Assembly: GCA_945897915.1 (NCBI GenBank)
Contig: CAMDGB010000024.1
Coordinates: forward strand, 1 to 33,277
DNA length: 33,277 bases
Source of the DNA: Chryseobacterium gleum
GTDB lineage: Bacteria; Bacteroidota; Bacteroidia; Flavobacteriales; Flavobacteriaceae
Direction of reading: 5' to 3'
The translations under genes were made by a program, and so were the position numbers. Below the pieces are notes generated by a model. The model saw only the letters and a list, made by a program, of their open reading frames with translations. It ran no database searches and had not been told where the DNA came from. This document shows, piece after piece, positions 14,691 through 23,006 of this stretch; positions within the stretch are counted from its first letter, which is position 1; the number at the start of each line of letters is the position of its first letter.

Positions 14691-17600
14691 ATGAAAAACA
14701 AATTACTGTTGAATTACTTAAAAGCGGCAACCTCCCGCAACCCTAGAAAAAACACGACCCGTTTTAATGGCTTATTAGCGCTGTTTGTAATGGTGATGGG
14801 AATGGGGGTAAGTTGGGGGCAGACGACTATTGCATCTGACGGGTTGAATAATTCGACATCGTTATTTACTTTGTCTGGAGGATTATATTATACAGGGACT
14901 ACATCCTCAAGTGCAGATGCACCAACATCTTCTGCATATGCTGTTGAAGGTACACACTCTAGAGGTATTGCAAGTGGTACAGCTACATTAACATCTAGTA
15001 ATATAAACACAACTGGATATTCATCCGTTCAGATGGCTTTTCGTTTGGCTTCTTATTCGGTTGGATCTACGGGTAATGGTGCAGATGTTGGAGATATTGT
15101 TACTGTTGAGGTTAGTCCCGATGGAGGCACTAATTATTACAGCACCGTTCGAGTGATTGGGAATACCAATGCACGATGGTCATGGAGCAGTGGAACAGGT
15201 AATGCGTTGACTGCCTATGACGGAAACGCGTCTTCCGTAGATTTTACTTCAGGTCCTGGGTCAGTAACAACGACCGGCTATAGTACAGTTACCATAACTT
15301 CCTTGCCCGTAACGAGCAACTTGAGAATTCGAGTTTCTTTATTAAATGATAATGGAAATGAAAGGTGGTTATTAGACGATTTTAAAATTACCGGAACTGC
15401 TGCTGCTATACCATCAATAGCAATTTCAAACGGCTCAATTGCTGCGGGTTCGCCAAATAATGGACAAACTAACGTGGTTTTACAATGCTATAATATGGCT
15501 GTTACAACTGCCAATGCAAATTTAACAGGATTAACAGTAACTACTGAAGGTACTTATGCTGCTGCTGATATAACAAATTTAAAATGTTGGTACCAATCTT
15601 CGTCTACATTCAATTCTGGAACTGCTACTTTATTAAGTACAAAGACAACTAGTTTAAGCTCGGGCTCGCAAGTTTTTCCTTCATTTACTTCACAAGCCAT
15701 TACATCGGGAAATACTGGTTACATATTTGTAACAGCTGATATAGCCTCGGGAGCAACGAATGGAAATACTATAAATATAGCTACAACTGCTTTTTCAAAT
15801 ATTTCATTTGCGTCTGGCACAAAAACAGGAACAGACCCAGTTGCTGCAGCAGGTACTCAAACTATTACAGTTGCAGCCGCTGATATTGCATTAAGTTCTC
15901 CATCCGCCGCTTCTGCAAATATTACAGTCGGAACGACAAATAATGTTATTTACAGATTTGATTTAGCAATAACTACAGCTACAGCAACACTAAATGGAGT
16001 TACTATAAATACCGCTTCGGGAAATAACGTATCCGGTGACTTAACTAATTTAAAATGCTGGTATCAAACTGCTTCCACCTTCAATGCCGGAACAGCAACT
16101 TTATTAAGTACTAAAAGTTCAAGTTTATCTGCAGGTTCACAAGTTTTTCCTTCATTTAGCTCTCAAAGCTTAACTACTGGTTCTACATATTATATATTTA
16201 TAACCGCAGATGTTCCTTTAACCGCAACTCCTAGTAATACAATTATTGTAAGTGCTATTGCTACATCTGACTTAACTTTTGCTACGGGTAACAAAACAGG
16301 TACTGCAAATGCAAGTGGTACTAAAACACTTATTGATTGTACACCTGCCGATGTAACAAGTGCAGCTGCTTCAAGCGCAAGTGTTAGCTCAGTTTTAACT
16401 TGGGTTAATCCTGCTTGTTATGATGAAATATTAATAGTTGCTGCTTTAGCAAGCAACAGTGGCACACCTTCTGGAAACGGTTCAGCTTTTACAAGTAATT
16501 TGGCTTATGGAAGTGGTACTGCGTTAGGTAATGGTTTTGTGGTTTATAAAGGCTCAACCAGTAGCCAAACAGTTACTGGATTAACAAATGGAACTCAATA
16601 TTTTTATAAATTTTTTACAAGAAGAGGTACTACTTGGACAAGTGGAACTGAAGTAGATGCTACTCCAAATGTAGCAGGTTACTATTGGAATGGAGCATCT
16701 ATTGCTGCTAATCCTGCAGCAGGTGGAACAGGAACTTGGGGTACAGCCAATTCATGGAGACAACCTTCATCATCTGGCGCTCAAGCTACTTGGGCTAATT
16801 CTAACAATGCTGTTTTTGCAGGAACCGCTGGTTCTGTAACCATAGATGCAGATAGATCAGCTACTGCTTATTATTTTAATACAACAGGTTATGAACTAAT
16901 AAATACTACCACTAAAACCCTAACAGGCCCAATAGTTTTAGCAAACAATGTAGGCTTAACATTTTCACCAAATGTAAATATTGCCATCCCTGCAGGGGGA
17001 ACAGTAAATATTGGAAGTGTTTCTGGTTCAGGTACTGCTAACATAACTATTAATTCTGCACAAGGTTCTGCTACTAACGTTGCACAACGTATCAATCTAG
17101 CTACAGCAAGTAGTTCTATTTCAGTTCCTATCAATATCGTTTCAGCTGGTGGTTCTGGTAATGGTACAGTAGCAGCAATTGTTGCAACTGCAACTGGAAC
17201 AAGTTTGTCAAGCACAGCATCAATTACAAATAATACTGCGGTTAAAACGGTAATCGGTGCATCATCTGGTTTTGATATAACAGCAAATGGAGTTATAAGT
17301 GGTTCGGCTGATTTAATGTTTGCGGCTGGCGCATCTGGTGGCGCTGGTACAGTTACATTAAATGCTGCAAATACTTATACAGGTGCAACAATATTTAATG
17401 CAGCAAATAGTGGCGTTATTAAATTAGGTGTAAATGACGCTTTGCCAACTGGAACAAATGTTACATTTGGTTATGCTTCGGGTAATGGTGGATCTCTTGA
17501 TTTAAATGGAAAAAATCAAACTCTTGCTTCAATCATAAATGGTGGTTTTGGAAGCTCTGCTAATAAAATATTTAACAATGGTGCTACAGATGCTACTTTA

Positions 17601-19682
17601 ACAATAAATGGTTCAACTTCACCAACTGCATTTGTATTTGGTATTCAAGATGGAACAACTAACAAAATTTTATTAGTAAAAGCAGGTTCTGGTACTTTAA
17701 TTTTAGCTGGCACAACAACTACTGGAGGTAACACTTATACTGGTTTAACAACTGTTAGTGGCGGTACTTTACGATTAAATAAATCAGGAGGTACAACTAT
17801 TCCAATTACAAATAATGTTACTGTTGATGGTGGAACTTTGCAAGTAAGTACAAATCAAACTTTAAATAATTTAAATTTAACAAGCGGCACCGTTATTATC
17901 GATGCAGGAGTTACTTTAACAATCAACGGTACAATTACAAGAACTTCGGGTGTAATTCAAGGCACAGCTACTTCAAATTTAGTTATTACAGGGGCAAGTG
18001 GCACAATTGCTTTTGACCAAACCACTCCTGGAACTACAAACGTACTTAAAAATTTAACCATAAGTGGAAGCGGTACTACCACTTTAGGTAACGCTTTAAA
18101 TATAACTGCAGGAAGTTCTTCAGGGGTAGTCACAGTAGGAACAGGCGCAACATTAACTACAGGAGGTTTCTTAACATTCAAATCAGATGCTAATGGAACA
18201 GCAAGTTTTGGAAATTCTGCAGGAACAATATCCGGCAACGTCACTGTCGAGCGCTACATCCCTTTAGGCAAACGCGCCTTTAGATTATTAAGTCCTGCGG
18301 TAACCACTGCCAATTTTATCTCGGGGAACTGGCAACAACAAACACATATTACGGGAGGGCTGGGTACAACTGGCTTAGGCTTTGATGTAACAGCTACCAA
18401 TAATCCGTCTATGTATACCTACAACAATCAAGTGGCATCCGGTACAGGTTGGGCAGCAATTGCCAACACCAATGATACTAATTTAACAGCAGGGGTAGGA
18501 TATAGAGTTTTAATAAGAGGAAACACAAATGTCGATTTAGCGTTACCTTCAGCAACAAATATGAATACAGCCATAACGTTAAGCGCTACAGGTATTTTAA
18601 CAACAGGTCCGGTAACTATAAACGATACCTCATCACCTGTAGCTACAAATAATCAACTAAATGCTACTACTGCGGGGTATAGTTTAGTAGGTAACCCCTA
18701 CCAAAGCGCTGTGGATTGGAATGCAGTAACAAAATCTGGCATCGCCGCCTCGTATTATGCATGGGATCCTAATATGGGAACATCTGTACAAAGAGGGCAA
18801 TATGTAGTATATAATGGTACGACTAATAATAATGTAGATTCACAAGTTGGCCAATACATTCAACCGGGTCAAGCCTTTTTTGTAAAGAATACCACGCTAG
18901 GAACAGCAGGGACATTAACCTTCCAAGAAGCCCACAAAGCGACAACTAGTGCCAATGTATTTAGAACTGCTAATGAAACAGAGAGTGCCAACTTTGCTTC
19001 ATTAAGTGTGCAATTATATGATCCTAATGAATTGGCAATTGGCGGGTATCCTATAGATGCTACAAAAGCGGTTTTTAGTTCAGAGTACACAAACGAACTA
19101 GGATTGGGTGATGCTACAAAATTAGAGGCAGCAAGTGAAAACATCGCTTGGTTTAGAAACAATACCAAACTAGCCATTGATGCTGCGGCGCCAGTAACTA
19201 TTACAGATGAGTTAGTGATGAAAACCTTACGTTTAGGAGCCAATAAAGATTATACGTTTAAAATTCAAACCACTAATTTTGATTCAGCTTTAACCCCTTA
19301 TTTAGTAGATACTTTCTTAAACACACAAACAGAGATTACTACATCACAAGCATATTTAGCCTCATTTGCAACAACAACCAATGTGGCATCATACAGTGAA
19401 AACCGTTTTAAAGTAGTGTTTACAAACTCCATACTTAGTACAGATACATTTGCTACTCAAGTAGGCCTGTATCCAAATCCTTCAAAAGGAAATGGTTTCT
19501 ATTTACAATTGCCTTCAACCGCACAAACAACAGTAAAATTATACAATACGTTAGGCCAAGAAATTGCTATAACCAATAACGAGGGTCATTACCAAGCCAA
19601 TCAGAGTTTAGCATCAGGTGTATATCATATCCTGGTTACACAAGAGGAAAAAACAAGTAAATTAAAATGGATTGTTGAATAA
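14691..19682 (+). CDS. Large secreted T9SS cargo protein with autotransporter-type beta repeats
   Basis: This 1663-residue exported surface protein has an unusually long N-region (about 25 residues) before the hydrophobic signal core (GLLALFVMVMGMGVSWG). Two homologous segments of about 150 residues follow a first beta domain, at roughly 242-395 and 397-545; both contain TNLKCWYQ-ST-N-GTATLLSTK and SQVFPSF. A fibronectin-III-like stretch runs from about 550 to 665 (TGLTNGTQYFYKFFT). Beta-helix repeats with autotransporter-associated motifs come next (NTYTGATIF, NTYTGLTTVSGGTLRL). From about 1186 a module beginning VERYIPLGKRAFRLLSP runs to a type A T9SS sorting domain (LYPNPSKG, KLYNTLGQEI, ASGVYHILV, final WIVE). 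It is probably an adhesin or matrix protein. The small gene 14 nt downstream looks co-transcribed. Confidence 0.9.
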   Translation: MKNKLLLNYLKAATSRNPRKNTTRFNGLLALFVMVMGMGVSWGQTTIASDGLNNSTSLFTLSGGLYYTGTTSSSADAPTSSAYAVEGTHSRGIASGTATLTSSNINTTGYSSVQMAFRLASYSVGSTGNGADVGDIVTVEVSPDGGTNYYSTVRVIGNTNARWSWSSGTGNALTAYDGNASSVDFTSGPGSVTTTGYSTVTITSLPVTSNLRIRVSLLNDNGNERWLLDDFKITGTAAAIPSIAISNGSIAAGSPNNGQTNVVLQCYNMAVTTANANLTGLTVTTEGTYAAADITNLKCWYQSSSTFNSGTATLLSTKTTSLSSGSQVFPSFTSQAITSGNTGYIFVTADIASGATNGNTINIATTAFSNISFASGTKTGTDPVAAAGTQTITVAAADIALSSPSAASANITVGTTNNVIYRFDLAITTATATLNGVTINTASGNNVSGDLTNLKCWYQTASTFNAGTATLLSTKSSSLSAGSQVFPSFSSQSLTTGSTYYIFITADVPLTATPSNTIIVSAIATSDLTFATGNKTGTANASGTKTLIDCTPADVTSAAASSASVSSVLTWVNPACYDEILIVAALASNSGTPSGNGSAFTSNLAYGSGTALGNGFVVYKGSTSSQTVTGLTNGTQYFYKFFTRRGTTWTSGTEVDATPNVAGYYWNGASIAANPAAGGTGTWGTANSWRQPSSSGAQATWANSNNAVFAGTAGSVTIDADRSATAYYFNTTGYELINTTTKTLTGPIVLANNVGLTFSPNVNIAIPAGGTVNIGSVSGSGTANITINSAQGSATNVAQRINLATASSSISVPINIVSAGGSGNGTVAAIVATATGTSLSSTASITNNTAVKTVIGASSGFDITANGVISGSADLMFAAGASGGAGTVTLNAANTYTGATIFNAANSGVIKLGVNDALPTGTNVTFGYASGNGGSLDLNGKNQTLASIINGGFGSSANKIFNNGATDATLTINGSTSPTAFVFGIQDGTTNKILLVKAGSGTLILAGTTTTGGNTYTGLTTVSGGTLRLNKSGGTTIPITNNVTVDGGTLQVSTNQTLNNLNLTSGTVIIDAGVTLTINGTITRTSGVIQGTATSNLVITGASGTIAFDQTTPGTTNVLKNLTISGSGTTTLGNALNITAGSSSGVVTVGTGATLTTGGFLTFKSDANGTASFGNSAGTISGNVTVERYIPLGKRAFRLLSPAVTTANFISGNWQQQTHITGGLGTTGLGFDVTATNNPSMYTYNNQVASGTGWAAIANTNDTNLTAGVGYRVLIRGNTNVDLALPSATNMNTAITLSATGILTTGPVTINDTSSPVATNNQLNATTAGYSLVGNPYQSAVDWNAVTKSGIAASYYAWDPNMGTSVQRGQYVVYNGTTNNNVDSQVGQYIQPGQAFFVKNTTLGTAGTLTFQEAHKATTSANVFRTANETESANFASLSVQLYDPNELAIGGYPIDATKAVFSSEYTNELGLGDATKLEAASENIAWFRNNTKLAIDAAAPVTITDELVMKTLRLGANKDYTFKIQTTNFDSALTPYLVDTFLNTQTEITTSQAYLASFATTTNVASYSENRFKVVFTNSILSTDTFATQVGLYPNPSKGNGFYLQLPSTAQTTVKLYNTLGQEIAITNNEGHYQANQSLASGVYHILVTQEEKTSKLKWIVE

Positions 19683-19696
19683 TAACAGTAAATAAG

Positions 19697-19885
19697 ATGA
19701 AAAATAGAAAAATAATATACAGTTTAGCATTTGTTTTAGTTTGTGGATTATTGCAAGCACAAGAAACCTTTCCAGATGACACGCAAGACGTACCGGTAGC
19801 ACCAATAAATGATTACTTACCTGCGTTATTTTTAATAGCCATAGCATTGGCCTATTGGGCACTAAAACCAAAACCAAAAACATAA
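19697..19885 (+). CDS. Tiny membrane protein, PID-CTERM-like, paired with T9SS cargo
   Basis: This 62-residue protein has a clear signal peptide (MKNRKIIYSLAFVLVCGLLQAQ), then a short acidic stretch (ETFPDDTQDVP), the motif APINDY, one hydrophobic helix (LPALFLIAIALAYWAL) and a basic tail KPKPKT. The order motif, helix, positive tail is that of C-terminal protein-sorting signals read by exosortase-like enzymes. I recall the label PID-CTERM used for such Bacteroidetes proteins, but cannot verify it here. After removal of the signal peptide only about 15 residues remain outside the helix. It is 14 nt after the T9SS cargo stop, has a terminator 10 nt downstream, and has a homologous partner at 22606. 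Confidence 0.8.
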   Translation: MKNRKIIYSLAFVLVCGLLQAQETFPDDTQDVPVAPINDYLPALFLIAIALAYWALKPKPKT

Positions 19886-19894
19886 ACCAAAAGC

Positions 19895-19918
19895 CGCCTC
19901 TAACGAGGCGTTTTTTTT
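19895..19918 (+). terminator. Terminator after first T9SS module
   Basis: The stem CGCCTC/GAGGCG (19895-19900 with 19905-19910) has a TAAC loop and eight T (19911-19918). It closes the 14691-19885 transcription unit. The right arm plus T tract (16 nt, GAGGCG-T8-GG) recurs at 22972-22987 without its left arm. Confidence 0.9.
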
Positions 19919-19962
19919 GGCAAAAGGTTTTTGGCACAGGGTAAAGGGAGCGCAAATTCGCA

Positions 19963-20026
19963 CTAATTAACTCACTCGCTAATTCCCTCATTATCTCATT
20001 CCCTCATTATCTAATTGCCCCATTGT
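19963..20026 (+). repeat. Degenerate octamer array D (8 units of CTMATTNN)
   Basis: Eight contiguous 8-nt units read CTAATTAA, CTCACTCG, CTAATTCC, CTCATTAT, CTCATTCC, CTCATTAT, CTAATTGC, CCCATTGT. The core CT(A/C)ATT is kept while the last two bases vary among CC, AT, CG, GC, AA. It is preceded by GGTAAAGGGAGC-CAAAT (19940-19957), which also precedes the array at 23007. Confidence 0.85.
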
Positions 20027-20104
20027 CATGCTGAGCTTGCGAAACATCTCCTGCGCAGTAGGCAAACTTTTTATCTTTTCCCTTTATTTGAATTTTTTAT
20101 CAAC

Positions 20105-20120
20105 ACGAAAACGTTTTCGT
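20105..20120. promoter_or_regulatory. Perfect 16-bp palindrome, operator-like
   Basis: ACGAAAACGTTTTCGT is a perfect inverted repeat with a central CG, the form of many LacI/GalR-family operators. It lies 45 nt upstream of a TAnnTTTG element and 195 nt upstream of the 758-aa T9SS protein gene. No regulator gene is in the window, so the identity of the binder is open. Confidence 0.6.
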
Positions 20121-20164
20121 ACTTCAAAATTATGAATTGTATTTTTTTTTTGCAATTTTATTAT

Positions 20165-20172
20165 TAAATTTG
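20165..20172 (+). promoter_or_regulatory. -7 promoter-like element
   Basis: TAAATTTG matches TAnnTTTG. The nearest upstream TTG at 20137-20139 is 25 nt away, slightly more than usual. A start here would give a leader of about 140 nt before the T9SS cargo gene. Confidence 0.4.
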
Positions 20173-20314
20173 TTTTTTTAAAGTTATTATTAGTAATATT
20201 TAGTAATTTTCATCCCAATTTTTTGTTTAAAAGTTTCTAGATTTCAGTTACAAAAATGAAATTTGTTTCATAAAGTTTATATAGATTAAAAATTTTCACC
20301 TCAAAAATTAGTTT

Positions 20315-22591
20315 ATGAAAAAAATTTATCGAATTAATATCCCGAGTTTTCGGAAGGTTTACTTTCTCCTTTCTTTGATATTATTTTATTCAAATTTCGC
20401 TTTTTCTAACGGAGGAATCGGATATAAAGGAGTTCAGATTAATTTAAATGGTAACAATAGCTGGTACAATATTCACGGTGTTCCTTGGGCATATCAGGGC
20501 TGTGGGAATTATTCTTTTTACAATAACGGAAATGCAAATTGGAACGGAACGAACTTAGGTACCTTTTCAAATACAGCCACCTTACAAATTACAGGTTATG
20601 CGGTAGTTGGATGGACTGATAATTCAGATTATGTTGCTGGGAAACTTGAATATAAAGTTTGGAAACAGGGTGATGCAGAACCTTCTTCATGGGCAATAAT
20701 CAACGTTGGAAATTATCAATCTCCTACTAGTGGTGCAACTCAGGTAGTTTGTACAAGCGGAAATGACAGGATAGTTGGTTACGAAAACGGATCAACCGAC
20801 ATTCAGCCAGGAGTACCAGGTACTTACAACTTCAAAGTTAGAGGCTTCGGGAGAATGCAATACACTGGTGGTGGTGGCGGTTCGTTTAATCCAAACGACG
20901 GCACAGAACTTACTGCGACTTTTACTGTAGCAACACCAGCTTGGAACGGAAGCGCCTGGTCAAACGGCACAGGTCCTACATCTTCTATAAACGCCATCAT
21001 CGACGGTGATTTAACTACAAGCACGGATTTAGCATGTAAAGATCTTACCATTAATGCCAATAGAACCTTAACCATAGCGGCAGGTAACAAATTAACGGTT
21101 TCAGGTAATTTAATTAATAACGGTACCATTCTTTTTAAAAGTAACGCTACAGCAACCGCCATGTTTGATGTTTTTAATGGCACACAATCGGGTTCAGGCG
21201 TGGTTACAACAGAACGCTACATTCCTGCTAAAAGGGCATTTCGTTTCTTAAGCCCTTCAGTAACTACTTCAACTTCAATAAAACTAAATTGGCAAGAAAA
21301 TGCGGGTACAACTGCAGGTTTAGGAACCCATATTACAGGAGTTGATGGCGCAACAAATGGATTTGATACCACAGCAACAAACAACCCATCTTTATATACT
21401 TTCAACAATACCTCAGGAGCTTGGGAGGCCGTGACGAGTACACTTACCAATTTTACCGCTGGAACTCCATATCGTTTAATGGTTAGAGGAGATCGTTTGA
21501 TAAATTTATCAACGAACACGCCAACAGCTACAGAAACTGTTCTAAGAGCAACAGGTACATTAAAAACTGGAAACTTTTCACCAACGTTAAATCAAGCAGC
21601 CAGTGGCTATAGTTTTGTAGGAAATCCTTACCAAGCACCAGTAAATATAAAAACAGTTTTAGACGCGGCAACTAATATGAATACCGGAGTGGTTTACTAT
21701 TGGGACCCTACATTAAACGCAAGAGGCGGTTATGTAACGCGTGATTTAACAAATAATAATAATAATGTAACGTCTAATTTCAACCAATACCTACAACCAG
21801 GACAAGCGGTTTTTGTAAAAAAAGCAAACACAGCATCAGCAGCGAGTGTAACCATTACTGAGAGTCATAAATCGGTTGCTAATGGTGTAGCAGGAGTATT
21901 CAGAACGACTACACCAAACGATTACGGATTGTTGCGTGTAAATCTACAAGCCAATACCAACAACCAATGGGACACCATAGAAGGCACACTTGCGGTATTT
22001 AACAATATGTACAGTTGGAATACAACTGAAGAAGATGCAGCAAAGTTTGCAAATTTGGATGAAGAAGTAAGTTTGATGCAAGACAACACCTCTCTGGCAA
22101 TTGCCATGCAAACCAATCCGTCTAGTACTAATGAATTGCCCATTCGATTAAAAAACACGCGACATACTGCCTACCAATGGAAGTTTGAATTGTCTGATTA
22201 TAACGGGTTAACTCCTTATTTGGTAGACACACAAAACAGCACCTACACACCAATAGAAAACAATACTGTTGTGCCTTTTACGGTAAACGGCCAAGAGTTG
22301 AATCGTTTCAAAATTGTATTCCAAAACAGTGCGCTATCAATAGATGATTTTGCAAACAACATCAAATTATATCCTAATCCAGCTAAAGCAGGGGCTAGTT
22401 TCTATATTGATGGTATGGCAGAAGCAACAGTTTCAGTATACAATGTTTTAGGACAAAACATACCGGTACAGCTAAAATCACAAGGTAATGCAATACAGGT
22501 AACGCCAACACAAACGCTGTCGCAAGGCATTTATTTGGTTACGGTAAGCACCGAAGGCAAAACCCAACACGTAAAATGGATTGTAGAATAG
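20315..22591 (+). CDS. Secreted T9SS cargo protein sharing its C-terminal half with the 1663-aa protein
   Basis: This 758-residue protein has a signal peptide (hydrophobic YFLLSLILFYSNFAFS, about 17-32). Residues about 33-200 are a tryptophan-, asparagine- and glycine-rich domain that I do not recognise (NNSWYNIHGVPWAYQGCGNY, then a GGGGG stretch). A short beta-helix-like region follows (DLTINANRTLTIAAGNKLTVSGNLINNG). From about 297 the sequence ERYIPAKRAFRFLSP opens a module of about 460 residues parallel to that in the 1663-aa protein, including GYSFVGNPYQAPV, YYWDP, QYLQPGQAVFVKK and NRFKIVFQNS. It ends in a type A T9SS sorting domain (KLYPNPAKAG, VYNVLGQNIPV, SQGIYLVTV, final WIVE). It is probably displayed on the cell surface. 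A small gene follows after 14 nt. Confidence 0.9.
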   Translation: MKKIYRINIPSFRKVYFLLSLILFYSNFAFSNGGIGYKGVQINLNGNNSWYNIHGVPWAYQGCGNYSFYNNGNANWNGTNLGTFSNTATLQITGYAVVGWTDNSDYVAGKLEYKVWKQGDAEPSSWAIINVGNYQSPTSGATQVVCTSGNDRIVGYENGSTDIQPGVPGTYNFKVRGFGRMQYTGGGGGSFNPNDGTELTATFTVATPAWNGSAWSNGTGPTSSINAIIDGDLTTSTDLACKDLTINANRTLTIAAGNKLTVSGNLINNGTILFKSNATATAMFDVFNGTQSGSGVVTTERYIPAKRAFRFLSPSVTTSTSIKLNWQENAGTTAGLGTHITGVDGATNGFDTTATNNPSLYTFNNTSGAWEAVTSTLTNFTAGTPYRLMVRGDRLINLSTNTPTATETVLRATGTLKTGNFSPTLNQAASGYSFVGNPYQAPVNIKTVLDAATNMNTGVVYYWDPTLNARGGYVTRDLTNNNNNVTSNFNQYLQPGQAVFVKKANTASAASVTITESHKSVANGVAGVFRTTTPNDYGLLRVNLQANTNNQWDTIEGTLAVFNNMYSWNTTEEDAAKFANLDEEVSLMQDNTSLAIAMQTNPSSTNELPIRLKNTRHTAYQWKFELSDYNGLTPYLVDTQNSTYTPIENNTVVPFTVNGQELNRFKIVFQNSALSIDDFANNIKLYPNPAKAGASFYIDGMAEATVSVYNVLGQNIPVQLKSQGNAIQVTPTQTLSQGIYLVTVSTEGKTQHVKWIVE

Positions 22592-22605
22592 TAAAACTGT
22601 AAAAC

Positions 22606-22821
22606 ATGAAAAAAAGCAATCACTCCGCAATTAGATATCAATTTTTATTGGTTATATTATTTTTAGTACAATTTGCTCAAGCACAACCTGCTTTTGACGA
22701 TGGGGATGACGTTAATGATGCTGTACCCGCACCTATTGACGACTGGATCCTACCGATGGCGATAATAGGCATAGTTGTTATGTACTACTTTATAAAAAAG
22801 AAAAGACAATCTTTAGTATAA
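22606..22821 (+). CDS. Tiny membrane protein, PID-CTERM-like, second copy
   Basis: This 71-residue protein has a signal peptide (hydrophobic FLLVILFLVQFAQAQ, ending near residue 27), an acidic linker (FDDGDDVNDAVP), the motif APIDDW, a hydrophobic helix (ILPMAIIGIVVMYYF) and the basic tail IKKKRQSLV. The layout is the same as the 62-residue protein at 19697, although the sequences are only loosely alike outside the motif. The 14-nt spacing from the T9SS cargo stop is identical in both modules. The mature protein would have two membrane-type segments or, if the signal is cleaved, a periplasmic or surface stub of about 18 residues anchored by the C-terminal helix. I infer a link to sorting or anchoring of the neighbour, without direct proof. 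Confidence 0.8.
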   Translation: MKKSNHSAIRYQFLLVILFLVQFAQAQPAFDDGDDVNDAVPAPIDDWILPMAIIGIVVMYYFIKKKRQSLV

Positions 22822-22822
22822 T

Positions 22823-22850
22823 AAAAAAGCACCCAAAAGGGTGCTTTTTT
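22823..22850 (+). terminator. Terminator after second T9SS module
   Basis: A perfect 12-bp stem, AAAAAAGCACCC (22823-22834) with GGGTGCTTTTTT (22839-22850), has an AAAA loop and ends in its own T tract. It starts 2 nt after the stop codon. The A-rich left side could also make it work in reverse. Confidence 0.93.
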
Positions 22851-22903
22851 ATTTAAAACAAATCAAGTATGTATACAAATTCAACGTTTCAAGTATTTAT
22901 GAA

Positions 22904-22935
22904 GAGGATTGAGGTAATGGGACAATGAGGCAATT
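22904..22935 (-). repeat. Degenerate octamer array E
   Basis: Four 8-nt units on the + strand, GAGGATTG, AGGTAATG, GGACAATG and AGGCAATT, are the reverse complement of the CTCATTNN word family (minus strand: CTCATTGT, CCCATTAC, CTCAATCC in phase). They are more decayed than array D. Confidence 0.55.
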
Positions 22936-22971
22936 TGAATGTTGGATAACTCGTGAACCGTGACTCGACCC

Positions 22972-23003
22972 GAGGCGTTTTTTTTGGTAAAGGGAGCACA
23001 AAT
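22972..23003 (+). repeat. Copy of the flank of the first module's terminator and array
   Basis: GAGGCG-T8-GG (22972-22987) is identical to 19905-19920, the right arm of the terminator after the first small gene. GGTAAAGGGAGCACAAAT (22986-23003) matches 19940-19957 at 17 of 18 positions. Here the two pieces are fused directly, with 19 nt missing between them. The left arm of the terminator is absent, so this copy should not work as the original does. Confidence 0.8.
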
Positions 23004-23006
23004 CAC

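Larger units (their letters stand above)
19919..20314. other. Intergenic region upstream of the 758-aa T9SS protein
   Basis: This spacer of about 400 nt contains the octamer array 19963-20026. A segment GTCATGCTGAGCTTGCG (about 20024-20040) follows, which looks like a dispersed intergenic element. A perfect palindrome lies at 20105-20120 and a -7-like element at 20165-20172. A small hairpin ATGAAA-TTTG-TTTCAT is at 20256-20271. No gene is evident. Confidence 0.6.

Noticed and set aside
16889..18244. Minus-strand ORFs inside the 1663-aa T9SS protein gene
   Set aside because: The proline/valine/alanine-rich products are the antisense reading of a Thr/Ser/Gly/Asn-rich repeat protein.
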